Shown here: one piece after another, positions 1 to 6,906 of the stretch | How the letters are laid out: every line of letters starts with the position of its first letter | How positions within the stretch are numbered: the first letter of the stretch is position 1 | Origin: Tannerella sp. | GTDB taxonomy: Bacteria; Bacteroidota; Bacteroidia; Bacteroidales; Tannerellaceae | Length of the DNA stretch: 11,464 nt | Assembly (NCBI GenBank): GCA_031288935.1 | Contig: JAITQL010000049.1 | Span: 1-11,464 of the forward strand | Reading direction: 5' to 3' | The notes under the pieces: model-generated | Databases searched by the model: none | Seen by the model: the letters and a program-made list of their open reading frames with translations, nothing else | Told to the model about the DNA's origin: nothing | Translations under genes and position numbers: made by a program

Positions 1-1
1 A

Positions 2-81
2 AAAACAAGTTGAGAAGACTCATCATTTTTGATGGTGGGGCGAAAACAAATTGAGAAGACTCTCCGTTTTGACGGTAGGGC
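2..81. repeat. Two tandem copies of a ~40-base hairpin-bearing repeat, cut by the window edge
   Basis: Copy 1 (2-41) and copy 2 (43-81) share the block TTGAGAAGACTC (10-21 and 51-62), a following T-run, the word TTTGAYGG, and a GGGC ending. Each copy contains a small hairpin. In copy 1 it is CATCA (21-25) with TGATG (30-34) around a TTTT loop. In copy 2 it is CCGT (64-67) with ACGG (72-75) around TTTG. The stem sequences differ but pairing is kept, which suggests structure matters. The next bases (82-86) begin like another unit and then diverge, so this appears to be the right end of an array that may extend left of base 1. No convincing gene covers it. Function is not known. Confidence 0.7.
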
Positions 82-86
82 AAAAA

Positions 87-112
87 CTTTTCCGTTCGCT
101 TTTCCGGAAAAG
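87..112. repeat. AT-flanked palindrome between repeat array and tRNA terminator
   Basis: CTTTTCCGGAAAAG (99-112) is a perfect 14-base palindrome. CTTTTCCG also occurs at 87-94, so the right half can pair with either left copy. It lies just beyond the tRNA terminator, on the side of the repeat array. It could be part of a second or alternative terminator, or a leftover of the repeat family. What is seen is only the symmetry. Confidence 0.4.
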
Positions 113-138
113 AAAAAAGCATCCCGGAGGATGCTTTT
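113..138 (-). terminator. Rho-independent terminator of the tRNA-fMet gene
   Basis: GCATCC (119-124) pairs with GGATGC (129-134) around a four-base loop, and the stem extends through AAAA/TTTT (115-118 with 135-138). Read on the minus strand, the stem is followed by a U run (complement of 113-118). It starts 6 bases after the tRNA 3' end, as expected for a single-gene tRNA transcript. Confidence 0.85.
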
Positions 139-143
139 CCCTG

Positions 144-215
<72 letters not shown>

Positions 216-231
216 ATTTTGTTTTGCGGGA

Positions 232-263
232 CAAAGGTAGGAAAAATCCCCAAATAAACCAAA
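232..263 (-). promoter_or_regulatory. Bacteroidetes-type promoter for tRNA-fMet
   Basis: On the minus strand TTTG (260-263) is followed after 20 bases by TACCTTTG (232-239), matching the Bacteroidetes TTTG-N19/20-TAnnTTTG consensus. The -7 element ends 16 bases before the first base of the mature tRNA, leaving room for a short 5' leader. Confidence 0.75.
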
Positions 264-287
264 TTATCCTAAGATTTTTCTCGCAAG

Positions 288-319
288 ATTGGTATATCGG
301 AGATATTTAACTACTTTTG
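288..319 (+). promoter_or_regulatory. Promoter for the tetR-fabH-fabG operon
   Basis: ATTG (288-291) and TACTTTTG (312-319) are separated by 20 bases, a good match to the Bacteroidetes -33/-7 consensus. The start codon at 351 leaves a leader of about 25 bases. AGGAAA at 344-349 sits directly in front of the ATG, too close for a normal Shine-Dalgarno, which is common in this phylum. Confidence 0.7.
294..306. promoter_or_regulatory. Candidate operator inside the tetR promoter
   Basis: ATATC-GGA-GATAT is a perfect 5-base inverted repeat with a 3-base centre. It lies between the -33 and -7 elements of the TetR-type gene's promoter, so a protein bound here would block RNA polymerase. TetR family repressors commonly bind such dyads near their own promoters; that this regulator binds here is inference. 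The dyad is short and AT-rich, so chance is possible. Confidence 0.45.
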
Positions 320-350
320 CGCACAGATTTGATTAAAGTGTGCAGGAAAT

Positions 351-947
351 ATGTCGATAACAGTATCTAAGACACGTGATATTTTGGTGGATGTAGCCAG
401 ACAGCTCTTCGCCCGCATGGGCGTAGACCATACCACCATGAATGATATTGCCCGGGCTTCGCAGAAGGGCAGACGCACGCTCTATACGTATTTCAAAAGT
501 AAAGACGATCTTTTTTTGGCAGTGGTCGAATCGGAACTGGACAAGCTCAACCAGAGTTTGCGTGATATTGCCGCAAAAGCATTGCGGGCAGACGAAAAGC
601 TCATTACATTCATATATACGCGACTGGATGCCGTAAAAGCCATCGTATTCCGGAACGGAACGCTCCGGGCAAGGTTTTTCAGGGACATCTGGCGGGTAGA
701 AAAGGCAAGAAAAAAATTTGACTGTCAGGAAATCGAAATCCTCAAAAAGATTTTGGAGGACGGCATACAGGAGGGTACGTTCAGGATACCGGATACGGGC
801 ATCACGGCCTTGATTCTCCATCATGCACTCAAAGGACTTGAGGTTCCTTATATTCGCGGATTCATGGGCAGTTCGGAGGCCGATCTGGCCGATCATAAAA
901 AGAATGTGGTGAATCTGATTTTTAACGGTATTAAAATAATGAAATGA
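351..947 (+). CDS. TetR/AcrR-family transcriptional regulator
   Basis: This 198-residue protein has the length and build of TetR-family repressors, which bind DNA as dimers and release it on binding a small ligand. The N-terminal helix-turn-helix is clear: residues 10-24 form helix 1, and 27-56 hold the pattern HTTMNDIA...GRRTLYTYFKSKDDLF, with the YxYFxxKddL signature of helices 3-4. The C-terminal two thirds are helical and diverged, as usual for the ligand-binding domain. Its stop codon overlaps the start of the ketoacyl synthase gene (ATGA at 944-947), so the two are probably translationally coupled. The operon context suggests control of fatty-acid synthesis, perhaps sensing an acyl-CoA or acyl-ACP, but the ligand cannot be read from the sequence. 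The dyad at 294-306 is the obvious candidate site for autoregulation. Confidence 0.9.
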   Translation: MSITVSKTRDILVDVARQLFARMGVDHTTMNDIARASQKGRRTLYTYFKSKDDLFLAVVESELDKLNQSLRDIAAKALRADEKLITFIYTRLDAVKAIVFRNGTLRARFFRDIWRVEKARKKFDCQEIEILKKILEDGIQEGTFRIPDTGITALILHHALKGLEVPYIRGFMGSSEADLADHKKNVVNLIFNGIKIMK

Positions 948-1894
948 TGTATATCAATGCGACAGGATATTATGTTCCGAAGGAACGGGTCTCCAACGAC
1001 TATTTTTTGAAGATTAACGGATTAACCGATCAGTGGATCGCACAGCGTACAGGTATTGTCACCCGCTCAAGAGCCAAACCCGAAGAAAACATCAATACAA
1101 TGGGAATCGAAGCCATTCGTCATGCTCTCCCTTCTCTCCCTTACGATATAAAAGAAGTTGACTTGATTATTTCAGCCTCCTATTCGCCTTACGATACGGT
1201 AGGGACGGCAGCGCACGTAGCCCAGCGAACGTTTGGCATCGAAGACGCAAAGGCTTTTTCCCTGTCTTCCGCCTGTTCCTCGTTCGTGAACGCACTCGAA
1301 GTCATCGAAGGGTACTTTGCGGCGGGAAAATCCCGGAAGGCGCTGATCGTCTGCGGCGACAAGAACTGGGCGTATATCAATGAAGAGGATCCCAAGAGCG
1401 GCCACCTGTGGGGAGACGCATCGGTCGCCTTTTTTATCTCGAAGGAACAGGTTACGGAAAAAGATGCCCGCATACTGGAAATCTTTACGCAGGGACTGGG
1501 CTGTCTGGGAAAAGGGCCGGAAAGCGTCCAGCTGCGTCCGCGCGACGGCGGCATCCGGATGCCCGAAGGAAAAGACGTGTTCGTACAGGCCTGTACGCTG
1601 ATGCCCCAAAACGCACTCCGGTTGCTGGAAAACAATGGTTATACGTGGGACGATCTGTCTTATTTCATCGCCCACCAGGCCAATCTGCGGATTATGAAAA
1701 ATATTGCGGAACAGATTCGGATACCGGATGAAAAGATGCTGTACAACATCGACGAACTGGGAAATACCGGCTCGGCAAGTTGTGCACTGGTATATGCTCA
1801 AAACACAGACCGGTTTAAAGCGAACGATCTGGTTTGCCTGACCGTCTTTGGCGGAGGCTATTCGGCCGGCGCCTGCCTGATCAGGTGTAATTGA
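944..1894 (+). CDS. fabH: 3-oxoacyl-ACP synthase III (FabH-type, KAS III)
   Basis: KAS III enzymes condense an acyl-CoA starter (usually acetyl-CoA) with malonyl-ACP to begin fatty-acid synthesis in the cytoplasm. The 316-residue length is typical. The catalytic triad is present: Cys111 in SSACSSF, His244 in IAHQANLRIM and Asn274 in GNTGSAS, at nearly the same positions as in E. coli FabH. WIAQRTGI near residue 31 and GGGYSAGA near 303 are also conserved. The start could be either of two adjacent ATGs (944 or 947); 944 overlaps the upstream stop. The pairing with a TetR regulator and FabG suggests a dedicated, regulated initiation module, possibly a second KAS III with a distinct starter specificity. 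A role in making another acyl product (for example a pigment or quinolone-like compound) cannot be excluded, but no such genes are nearby. Confidence 0.88.
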   Translation: MMYINATGYYVPKERVSNDYFLKINGLTDQWIAQRTGIVTRSRAKPEENINTMGIEAIRHALPSLPYDIKEVDLIISASYSPYDTVGTAAHVAQRTFGIEDAKAFSLSSACSSFVNALEVIEGYFAAGKSRKALIVCGDKNWAYINEEDPKSGHLWGDASVAFFISKEQVTEKDARILEIFTQGLGCLGKGPESVQLRPRDGGIRMPEGKDVFVQACTLMPQNALRLLENNGYTWDDLSYFIAHQANLRIMKNIAEQIRIPDEKMLYNIDELGNTGSASCALVYAQNTDRFKANDLVCLTVFGGGYSAGACLIRCN

Positions 1895-1930
1895 AACATT
1901 GAATTTTTAAATTATTAAATAACTATACGT

Positions 1931-2677
1931 ATGAAACTTTTGGAAGAAAAAACAGCGCTCGTCACCGGCGCAGCGCGTGGAATCGGGAAGGCGATCGCCT
2001 TGAAATTTGCAGCCGAAGGCGCTAATGTGGCTTTCACGGATCTGGTGATCGACGAAAACGGTCAAGCCACTGAAAAGGAAATTGAAGCGCTGGGCGTGAA
2101 GGCGAAAGGATATGCCTCCAACGCCGCCAATTTTGAAGATGCGCACAAGACCGTGGATGAAGTGAACAGGGAATTTGGACGCATAGACATCCTGGTAAAT
2201 AACGCCGGCATTACCCGCGACGGCCTGATGATGCGCATGAACGAGCAGCAATGGGATCTGGTGATTAACGTCAACCTGAAATCGGCTTTCAACCTCATCC
2301 ATGCCATTACGCCGGTCATGATGCGGCAAAAGGGTGGAAGTATCATCAACATGGCTTCGGTTGTGGGGATTTCGGGGAACGCCGGACAGGCAAACTATTC
2401 CGCCTCCAAGGCCGGGATGATCGGTCTGGCCAAGTCGGTAGCCAAGGAACTGGGTTCGCGGGGCATCCGCGCCAATGCCATTGCGCCGGGCTTCATTATC
2501 ACGGACATGACGGCCGCCCTGTCGGAAGAAGTCCGGCAGGAATGGGCGAAACAAATCCCCCTGCGTCGTGGAGGAACGCCGGAAGACGTCGCCAATGTCG
2601 CCGTTTTCCTTGCCTCCGACCTTTCGGCCTATGTGACGGGGCAGGTGATTCCGGTTTGTGGCGGAATGAATATGTAG
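1931..2677 (+). CDS. fabG: 3-oxoacyl-ACP reductase (FabG-type short-chain dehydrogenase)
   Basis: FabG reduces 3-oxoacyl-ACP to 3-hydroxyacyl-ACP with NADPH, the step after condensation. The 248-residue protein shows the classical SDR features in order. These are the dinucleotide motif TGAARGIG (12-19), NNAG (90-93), and the catalytic tetrad Asn115, Ser143, Tyr156 and Lys160 in YSASK. The PG motif comes in APGFIITDM, and the C-terminal GQVIPVCGG is the dimer-interface and substrate-loop end typical of FabG. It follows fabH after 36 AT-rich bases with no promoter seen, so co-transcription from the tetR promoter is likely. A strong terminator follows 13 bases downstream. SDR proteins with other substrates can look similar, but the overall match and the fabH neighbour favour FabG. 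Confidence 0.92.
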   Translation: MKLLEEKTALVTGAARGIGKAIALKFAAEGANVAFTDLVIDENGQATEKEIEALGVKAKGYASNAANFEDAHKTVDEVNREFGRIDILVNNAGITRDGLMMRMNEQQWDLVINVNLKSAFNLIHAITPVMMRQKGGSIINMASVVGISGNAGQANYSASKAGMIGLAKSVAKELGSRGIRANAIAPGFIITDMTAALSEEVRQEWAKQIPLRRGGTPEDVANVAVFLASDLSAYVTGQVIPVCGGMNM

Positions 2678-2690
2678 AAATGCAGGATTT

Positions 2691-2725
2691 TCGGGTTTTA
2701 TGATCATAAAACCCGATTTTTTTTA
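2691..2725 (+). terminator. Rho-independent terminator of the tetR-fabH-fabG operon
   Basis: A perfect 12-base-pair stem (2691-2702 with 2705-2716; arm TCGGGTTTTATG) with a minimal central loop is followed by eight T and then ATT. The stem is GC-rich only at its base. The minus strand lacks a T run after the hairpin, so it acts in the plus direction. It ends only about 14 bases before the next gene. Confidence 0.9.
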
Positions 2726-2739
2726 TTGACTCTCCAACT

Positions 2740-3429
2740 ATGGAAATTATTTACGAAGACAATCATCTGATGGCGGTCAACAAGAACTGCCACGAAATAG
2801 TACAGGGCGACAAAACAGGAGATATTCCGCTTATGGATATGCTGAAATCCTGTTTAAAAGAGAAATATGACAAACCGGGAAATGTCTTTGTCGGCCTCAT
2901 TCACCGTTTGGACCGTCCTGTAACAGGGGTCGTTTTCTTCGCCAAAACGAGTAAGGCGCTCTACCGGATGAATGAAAAATTCCGGTTGGGCGAGGTGAAA
3001 AAAAAGTACTGGGCAATCGTCAAGCACCGCCCGCCGGCTCCGGAAGGAGAATTAGTGCACTGGATAGTTCGCGATGAAGCGAAAAACAAAAGTTTCGCGT
3101 ATGATGTCGAAACGCCGAATGCAAAAAAAGCCATCCTCCGGTACCGGCTGGCAGCCGCTTCGGAACACTATTACCTGCTGGAAATCGACCTGAAGACCGG
3201 TCGCCATCACCAGATACGCTGTCAACTGGCCAAGATCGGATGCCCCATCAAGGGCGACCTGAAATACGGTTCGGAACGCTCCAATCCGGATGGCGGCATC
3301 AGTCTGCATGCGCGCAGCATTTCGTTTATTCATCCTGTCAGCCGGCAGCCCGTTACCGTGGATGCCGCCCTCCCGGAAGACAACTTGTGGAAGTCGCTCA
3401 CGGAATCCATATCAAGTTCCGAGAAATAG
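2740..3429 (+). CDS. RluA-family RNA pseudouridine synthase
   Basis: Enzymes of this family isomerise specific uridines in rRNA or tRNA to pseudouridine. The signature HRLDRPVTG (residues 55-63) carries the catalytic aspartate, Asp58. The N-terminal strand IIYEDNHLMAVNK and the C-terminal TGRHHQIRCQLA..GCPIKGDLKYG are the other conserved blocks. At 229 residues with no N-terminal S4 domain it resembles the short RluA and TruC groups more than RluC/RluD; HRLDR followed by P is TruC-like. The target uridine cannot be assigned. It starts 14 bases after the fabG terminator and no promoter is visible in that gap, so its transcription may depend on readthrough or a promoter overlapping the terminator. 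Tail residues after about 218 are Ser-rich and unconserved. Confidence 0.9.
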   Translation: MEIIYEDNHLMAVNKNCHEIVQGDKTGDIPLMDMLKSCLKEKYDKPGNVFVGLIHRLDRPVTGVVFFAKTSKALYRMNEKFRLGEVKKKYWAIVKHRPPAPEGELVHWIVRDEAKNKSFAYDVETPNAKKAILRYRLAAASEHYYLLEIDLKTGRHHQIRCQLAKIGCPIKGDLKYGSERSNPDGGISLHARSISFIHPVSRQPVTVDAALPEDNLWKSLTESISSSEK

Positions 3430-3485
3430 AAAGCAATTTACACTCGTCATTTAAAGGCTTTCAACCTTATGGATAGCCCTGTGGT

Positions 3486-3516
3486 TTTGCTGTTCCGAAT
3501 GTTAGCCGTATCTTTA
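3486..3516 (+). promoter_or_regulatory. Promoter for the NlpC/P60 gene
   Basis: TTTG (3486-3489), a 19-base spacer, then TATCTTTA (3509-3516) match the Bacteroidetes consensus apart from the last base. The gene's ATG at 3539 lies about 22 bases downstream, giving a very short leader. Confidence 0.6.
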
Positions 3517-3538
3517 TCGCGTCTAAAGAAACTTGTGT

Positions 3539-4087
3539 ATGAATGGTTTGAAAAGAAATGCCCTGTTGACGGGGTTATTGTTTTTGATGGCAGGCGTCTG
3601 TCTGTCGTGTGCCGCACGCAGGCAGGGCAGTTCGGCGTCGGCGGGGGTCTACTCGGCAAAACAGGCGGCGAAGCTCTCGGTCAGACTGGGCGTGCGGGTG
3701 ACGAGGGGAGATAACCTGGCGCTGTACAACACGGTGGCCGGCTGGATCGGCACGCCGTACCGGTGGGGACAGAGTTCGCGGAAGGGGACGGACTGTTCGG
3801 GATTTGTTTCCGTTGTTTACAGGGAGGTTTACGGGAAGACGCTGGCGCGTTCTTCGGCTGCGATGCTGCGGCAGAACTGCCGGCGGGTGCGGAAGAAACG
3901 GAAACTGAGAGAGGGCGATCTGGTGTTCTTTCATACGGGAAAGGACAAACGCAAGGTGTCTCACGTGGGCGTTTACCTGAAGGATGGAAAGTTTATCCAT
4001 GCGAGCACGTCCAGGGGGGTGACTGTCAGCGGCCTGGAAGAGCCGTATTATGCGCAGCGCTGGATTTCGGGGGGTGTCGTGAAGTAG
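3539..4087 (+). CDS. NlpC/P60-family cell-wall peptidase, probable lipoprotein
   Basis: NlpC/P60 enzymes are cysteine endopeptidases that cut peptidoglycan stem peptides. From the ATG at 3539 the product is 182 residues; an upstream TTG at 3533 is in frame but unlikely. The N-terminus is a signal sequence: basic MNGLKRN, a hydrophobic run LLTGLLFLMAGVCL, then Ser-Cys at 23-24, a plausible though not ideal lipobox (LSC). A Ser/Ala-rich linker follows. The catalytic domain begins near 58, with Cys86 in TDCSGF, His142 in VSHVGVYL and His154 in FIHAS as the Cys-His-His triad. YRWGQ (74-78) is the usual lead-in strand. Domain size is that of Spr/MepS-type single-domain enzymes. It has its own promoter and stands alone between housekeeping genes. 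Activity and outer- or inner-membrane placement are inferred. Confidence 0.9.
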   Translation: MNGLKRNALLTGLLFLMAGVCLSCAARRQGSSASAGVYSAKQAAKLSVRLGVRVTRGDNLALYNTVAGWIGTPYRWGQSSRKGTDCSGFVSVVYREVYGKTLARSSAAMLRQNCRRVRKKRKLREGDLVFFHTGKDKRKVSHVGVYLKDGKFIHASTSRGVTVSGLEEPYYAQRWISGGVVK

Positions 4088-4127
4088 TTTTTCACGTTGC
4101 ACGGACGGTTTTTAACCAAAGTGTGCG

Positions 4128-4135
4128 TATCTTTG
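4128..4135 (+). promoter_or_regulatory. -7 element of the serS promoter
   Basis: TATCTTTG followed by CGCTC is a perfect Bacteroidetes -7 element 26 bases before the serS ATG. No TTTG is seen at the expected -33 spacing. The leader TTTTGAAACAAAACAATC is A-rich and lacks a Shine-Dalgarno, as is common in this phylum. Confidence 0.65.
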
Positions 4136-4161
4136 CGCTCTAATTTTGAAACAAAACAATC

Positions 4162-5433
4162 ATGTTGACATTAAAAGTTATTACGGAGAATCGGGACAAA
4201 GTAGTCCGCGAGCTGGCCAAAAAGTATTTCGAAGCAGGCGAGATCGTGGACAGGATCATTGCGCTGGATGTTGTCCGCCGCACGTCGCAGACGGCGCTGG
4301 ACGCGAACCTGACGGAGCAGAACCGTCTCTCGAAGTCCATTGGCGGATGGATGAAGGAGGGGCGGAAGGCCGAGGCGGAGGCTGCCAGGGCACGGGTGGC
4401 CGGGATCAAGGAGGAAAGCAAGTCGCTGGAAACGGCCAAGTCCAATGCCGAAAAAGAGATACAGGAACTGCTGATGCAGGTGCCCAACCTGCCGCACGCT
4501 TCGGTGCCGGAGGGGAAGGGTGCGGAGGAGAACGTGTGCGAGGAAACGGGGGGCGTTGTTCCCATACTGCCGGCTGGCGCGCTGCCGCACTGGGAACTGG
4601 CGAAGCGGTATGACCTGATTGATTTCGAGGCGGGCGTGAAGATCACCGGCGCGGGGTTTCCGGTGTACAAGGGGTACGGGGCGCGGCTGCAGCGGGCGCT
4701 GATCAATTTCTTTCTGGATCGGGCGCGCGAGGCGGGTTACGTGGAAGTGGAACCGCCCTATCTTGTGAATGTCGATTCCGGATACGGAACGGGAAACTTG
4801 CCGGACAAGGAGGGTCAGATGTATCATGCCGGTCTGGACAACCTGTACCTGATTCCTACGGCGGAAGTGCCGGTGACCAACCTGTATCGCGACGTGATTC
4901 TGAACGAATCGGAACTGCCGGTGAAACATGTGGCCTATTCGGCCTGTTTCCGGCGCGAGGCGGGTTCGTACGGAAAGGACGTGCGCGGGCTGAACCGCCT
5001 GCACCAGTTTAACAAGGTGGAGATCGTGTGTATCGACACGCCGGAACGTTCCGGTGAGACGCTCTGCGCGATGGTCGGCTACGTACAGTCGCTGGTCGAG
5101 CAGCTGGCCTTGCCCTGGCGACGCCTGCGGCTGTGCGGGGGCGACATGAGCTTTACGTCGGCGCTGACGTTCGACTTCGAGGTTTTCTCGGCCGCACAGC
5201 AGCGATGGCTGGAAGTCAGTTCGGTGTCCAACTTTGAAAGTTACCAGACAAACCGCCTGAAGTGCCGTTACCGGGACGAAAACAGGAAGACGCAGCTGTG
5301 TCACACCCTGAACGGCAGCGCCCTGGCCTTGCCCCGTATCGTAGCCGCGCTGCTGGAAAACAATCAGACGGAGGACGGTATTCTCATCCCCCCGGCGCTG
5401 ATCCCCTATACCGGATTCACGGCTATACGGTGA
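4162..5433 (+). CDS. serS: Seryl-tRNA synthetase
   Basis: SerRS charges tRNA-Ser with serine in the cytoplasm through seryl-adenylate. The 423-residue length is typical. Residues 1-105 are the N-terminal arm, with the Glu/Lys/Ala-rich antiparallel coiled coil (about 30-105) that contacts the tRNA long variable arm. The class II catalytic core follows: TAEVP (233-237) for serine recognition, motif 2 around FRREAGSYGKDVRGLNR (263-279), and motif 3 NGSALALPRIVAALLE (384-399) with the conserved arginine. The stretch CGGDMSF..FEVFSAAQQRWLEVSS is the Bacteroidetes flavour of the family's serine-binding region. It appears to lead a run with glmM (42-base gap) and a TrmH-type gene (33-base gap). Codon third positions are strongly G/C, more so than in the tetR end of the window. 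Confidence 0.97.
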   Translation: MLTLKVITENRDKVVRELAKKYFEAGEIVDRIIALDVVRRTSQTALDANLTEQNRLSKSIGGWMKEGRKAEAEAARARVAGIKEESKSLETAKSNAEKEIQELLMQVPNLPHASVPEGKGAEENVCEETGGVVPILPAGALPHWELAKRYDLIDFEAGVKITGAGFPVYKGYGARLQRALINFFLDRAREAGYVEVEPPYLVNVDSGYGTGNLPDKEGQMYHAGLDNLYLIPTAEVPVTNLYRDVILNESELPVKHVAYSACFRREAGSYGKDVRGLNRLHQFNKVEIVCIDTPERSGETLCAMVGYVQSLVEQLALPWRRLRLCGGDMSFTSALTFDFEVFSAAQQRWLEVSSVSNFESYQTNRLKCRYRDENRKTQLCHTLNGSALALPRIVAALLENNQTEDGILIPPALIPYTGFTAIR

Positions 5434-5436
5434 GAC

Positions 5437-5450
5437 ATTCAAAATTCAAA
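5437..5450 (+). repeat. ATTCAAA tandem pair in the serS-glmM spacer
   Basis: ATTCAAA occurs at 5437-5443 and again at 5444-5450 (period 7), followed by AT-rich near-copies up to the glmM start. The same word recurs in other spacers of this window (6880-6900, 7452-7482, 9941-9970). Confidence 0.6.
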
Positions 5451-5475
5451 GATCATATCATAATTCTTAATTCAG

Positions 5476-6873
5476 ATGACGCTTATCAAGTCAATTTCAG
5501 GTATCCGGGGAACGATTGGCGGCAAACCGGACGAGGGGCTGAATCCCTTAGCCATCGTAAAATATACGGCCGGATATGCGGCCTTCATTCATCGCCATGC
5601 TGCGACGGAAAGTCGCCGGATCGTAGTTGTTGGACGCGACGCACGCCTATCGGGCGAGATGGTGAAATCCCTCGTGACGGGTACGCTGACCGGCATGGGG
5701 TTTGATGTCGTCGACATCGGCATGGCCACCACGCCGACGACCGAACTGGCCGTTGTGATGGAACACGCCTCCGGGGGCATCGTCATCACGGCCAGCCATA
5801 ACCCGAAGCAGTGGAATGCGCTGAAGCTGCTCAACGCGCAGGGGGAGTTCCTGAACGAACGGGAAGGAAGCGAAGTGCTGGCGCTGGCCGAGGAGGAGGA
5901 CTTCACGTTCGCAGGCATAGACACGCTGGGGAAGGTGATTGCGGACAGCCGTTACAAGGAACGCCACATTGAAAGCATACTGAAACTGGAACAGGTAGAT
6001 GCGGCCGCCATCCGCAAGGCCAATCTGCGTGTAGCGATAGACTGTGTCAATTCGGTCGGAGGCATGGTCATCCCAGACCTGCTCTATGCGCTGGGCATAC
6101 GGGAAATCTTCAAGCTGCACTGCAATCCTCACGGGAATTTTTCGCACAATCCCGAGCCGTTGCCGGAAAATCTGACCGAAATCGCCAGCCTGATGACGCA
6201 GGCCAGGGCAGACGTCGGTTTTGTAGTCGACCCGGATGTGGATCGCCTGGCGATCGTCTGCGAAAACGGACAGTTCTTCGGCGAAGAATATACGCTGGTA
6301 GCCGTCAGCGATTACATCCTCTCCCGTACGCCCGGCGCGACGGTGAGCAACCTCAGTTCGAGCCGCGCACTGCGCGACGTGACGCAGCGTTACGGCTGCA
6401 CCTGTTACGCGGCGGCTGTGGGAGAAGTCAATGTGGTGGCCAAAATGAAGGAAACGGGCGCTGTGATCGGCGGCGAGGGCAATGGCGGCGTGATCTTTCC
6501 GGCCAGCCACTACGGCCGCGATGCGCTTGTGGGCATCGCCCTGTTCCTGACGCATCTGGTAAAAAGCAACCTCCGCGTCAGCGAGCTGCGCGCTTTGTAT
6601 CCATCCTGTTTCATGTCGAAACGGAAAGTGGAGCTTGCGCCGGCAATGGATGTGGACGCCCTGCTGGAACAGGTAAGGAACCGCTTTGCCGGATATGACG
6701 TAACGGACATCGACGGCGTCAGGATCGACTTTCCCGACAGGTGGGTGCACTTGAGGAAAAGCAATACCGAACCGATCGTCCGCATATACGCCGAAGCGCC
6801 GACGCAGGCGGAGGCAGACGCACTGGGCGGCGAGCTGTTTCAGCTTGTCGAGACCTTCGCCGGTCTGCGCTGA
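5476..6873 (+). CDS. glmM: Phosphoglucosamine mutase-type phosphohexomutase
   Basis: This alpha-D-phosphohexomutase interconverts a hexose 6- and 1-phosphate through a phosphoserine. All four active-site loops are visible: TASHNP (105-110) with phospho-Ser107, metal-binding DPDVDR (252-257), sugar-binding GGEGNGG (332-338), and phosphate-binding RKSNTEPIVRIYAE (427-440). The length is 465 residues. GlmM converts glucosamine-6-phosphate to glucosamine-1-phosphate for UDP-GlcNAc, peptidoglycan and lipid A. The GEGNGG loop and SNTEP ending are the form found in Bacteroidetes and archaeal GlmM-like proteins, not the E. coli GlmM form (GEQSGH). Phosphoglucomutase or phosphomannomutase activity cannot be ruled out from sequence. 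The gene probably follows serS in one transcript. Confidence 0.85.
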   Translation: MTLIKSISGIRGTIGGKPDEGLNPLAIVKYTAGYAAFIHRHAATESRRIVVVGRDARLSGEMVKSLVTGTLTGMGFDVVDIGMATTPTTELAVVMEHASGGIVITASHNPKQWNALKLLNAQGEFLNEREGSEVLALAEEEDFTFAGIDTLGKVIADSRYKERHIESILKLEQVDAAAIRKANLRVAIDCVNSVGGMVIPDLLYALGIREIFKLHCNPHGNFSHNPEPLPENLTEIASLMTQARADVGFVVDPDVDRLAIVCENGQFFGEEYTLVAVSDYILSRTPGATVSNLSSSRALRDVTQRYGCTCYAAAVGEVNVVAKMKETGAVIGGEGNGGVIFPASHYGRDALVGIALFLTHLVKSNLRVSELRALYPSCFMSKRKVELAPAMDVDALLEQVRNRFAGYDVTDIDGVRIDFPDRWVHLRKSNTEPIVRIYAEAPTQAEADALGGELFQLVETFAGLR

Positions 6874-6879
6874 AAACGT

Positions 6880-6900
6880 TTGAATCTTGAATCTTGAATT
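6880..6900 (-). repeat. Three tandem TTGAAT[C/T] heptamers in the glmM-trmH spacer
   Basis: TTGAATC (6880-6886), TTGAATC (6887-6893) and TTGAATT (6894-6900) repeat with period 7. They are the reverse complement of the ATTCAAA/GATTCAA words in the other spacers. They end just before the methyltransferase start and occupy most of the 33-base gap. Confidence 0.65.
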
Positions 6901-6906
6901 GTCTCC

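Noticed and set aside
1..86. Possible CRISPR array
   Set aside because: Nearly the whole ~40-base unit is conserved, so there are no unique spacers, and no cas gene is in the window.
3533..3538. TTG start two codons upstream of the NlpC/P60 ATG
   Set aside because: ATG at 3539 gives a standard signal peptide start; TTG adds only two residues with no supporting ribosome binding site.
4171..5442. A 423-codon minus-strand frame opposite serS
   Set aside because: It mirrors the serS frame over its full length, has no recognisable domain and no promoter; serS motifs are unambiguous.
5647..6750. A 367-codon minus-strand frame opposite the glmM-type gene
   Set aside because: Antisense shadow of a gene with all four phosphohexomutase loops; composition is rich in His and Arg, as expected of a shadow frame.
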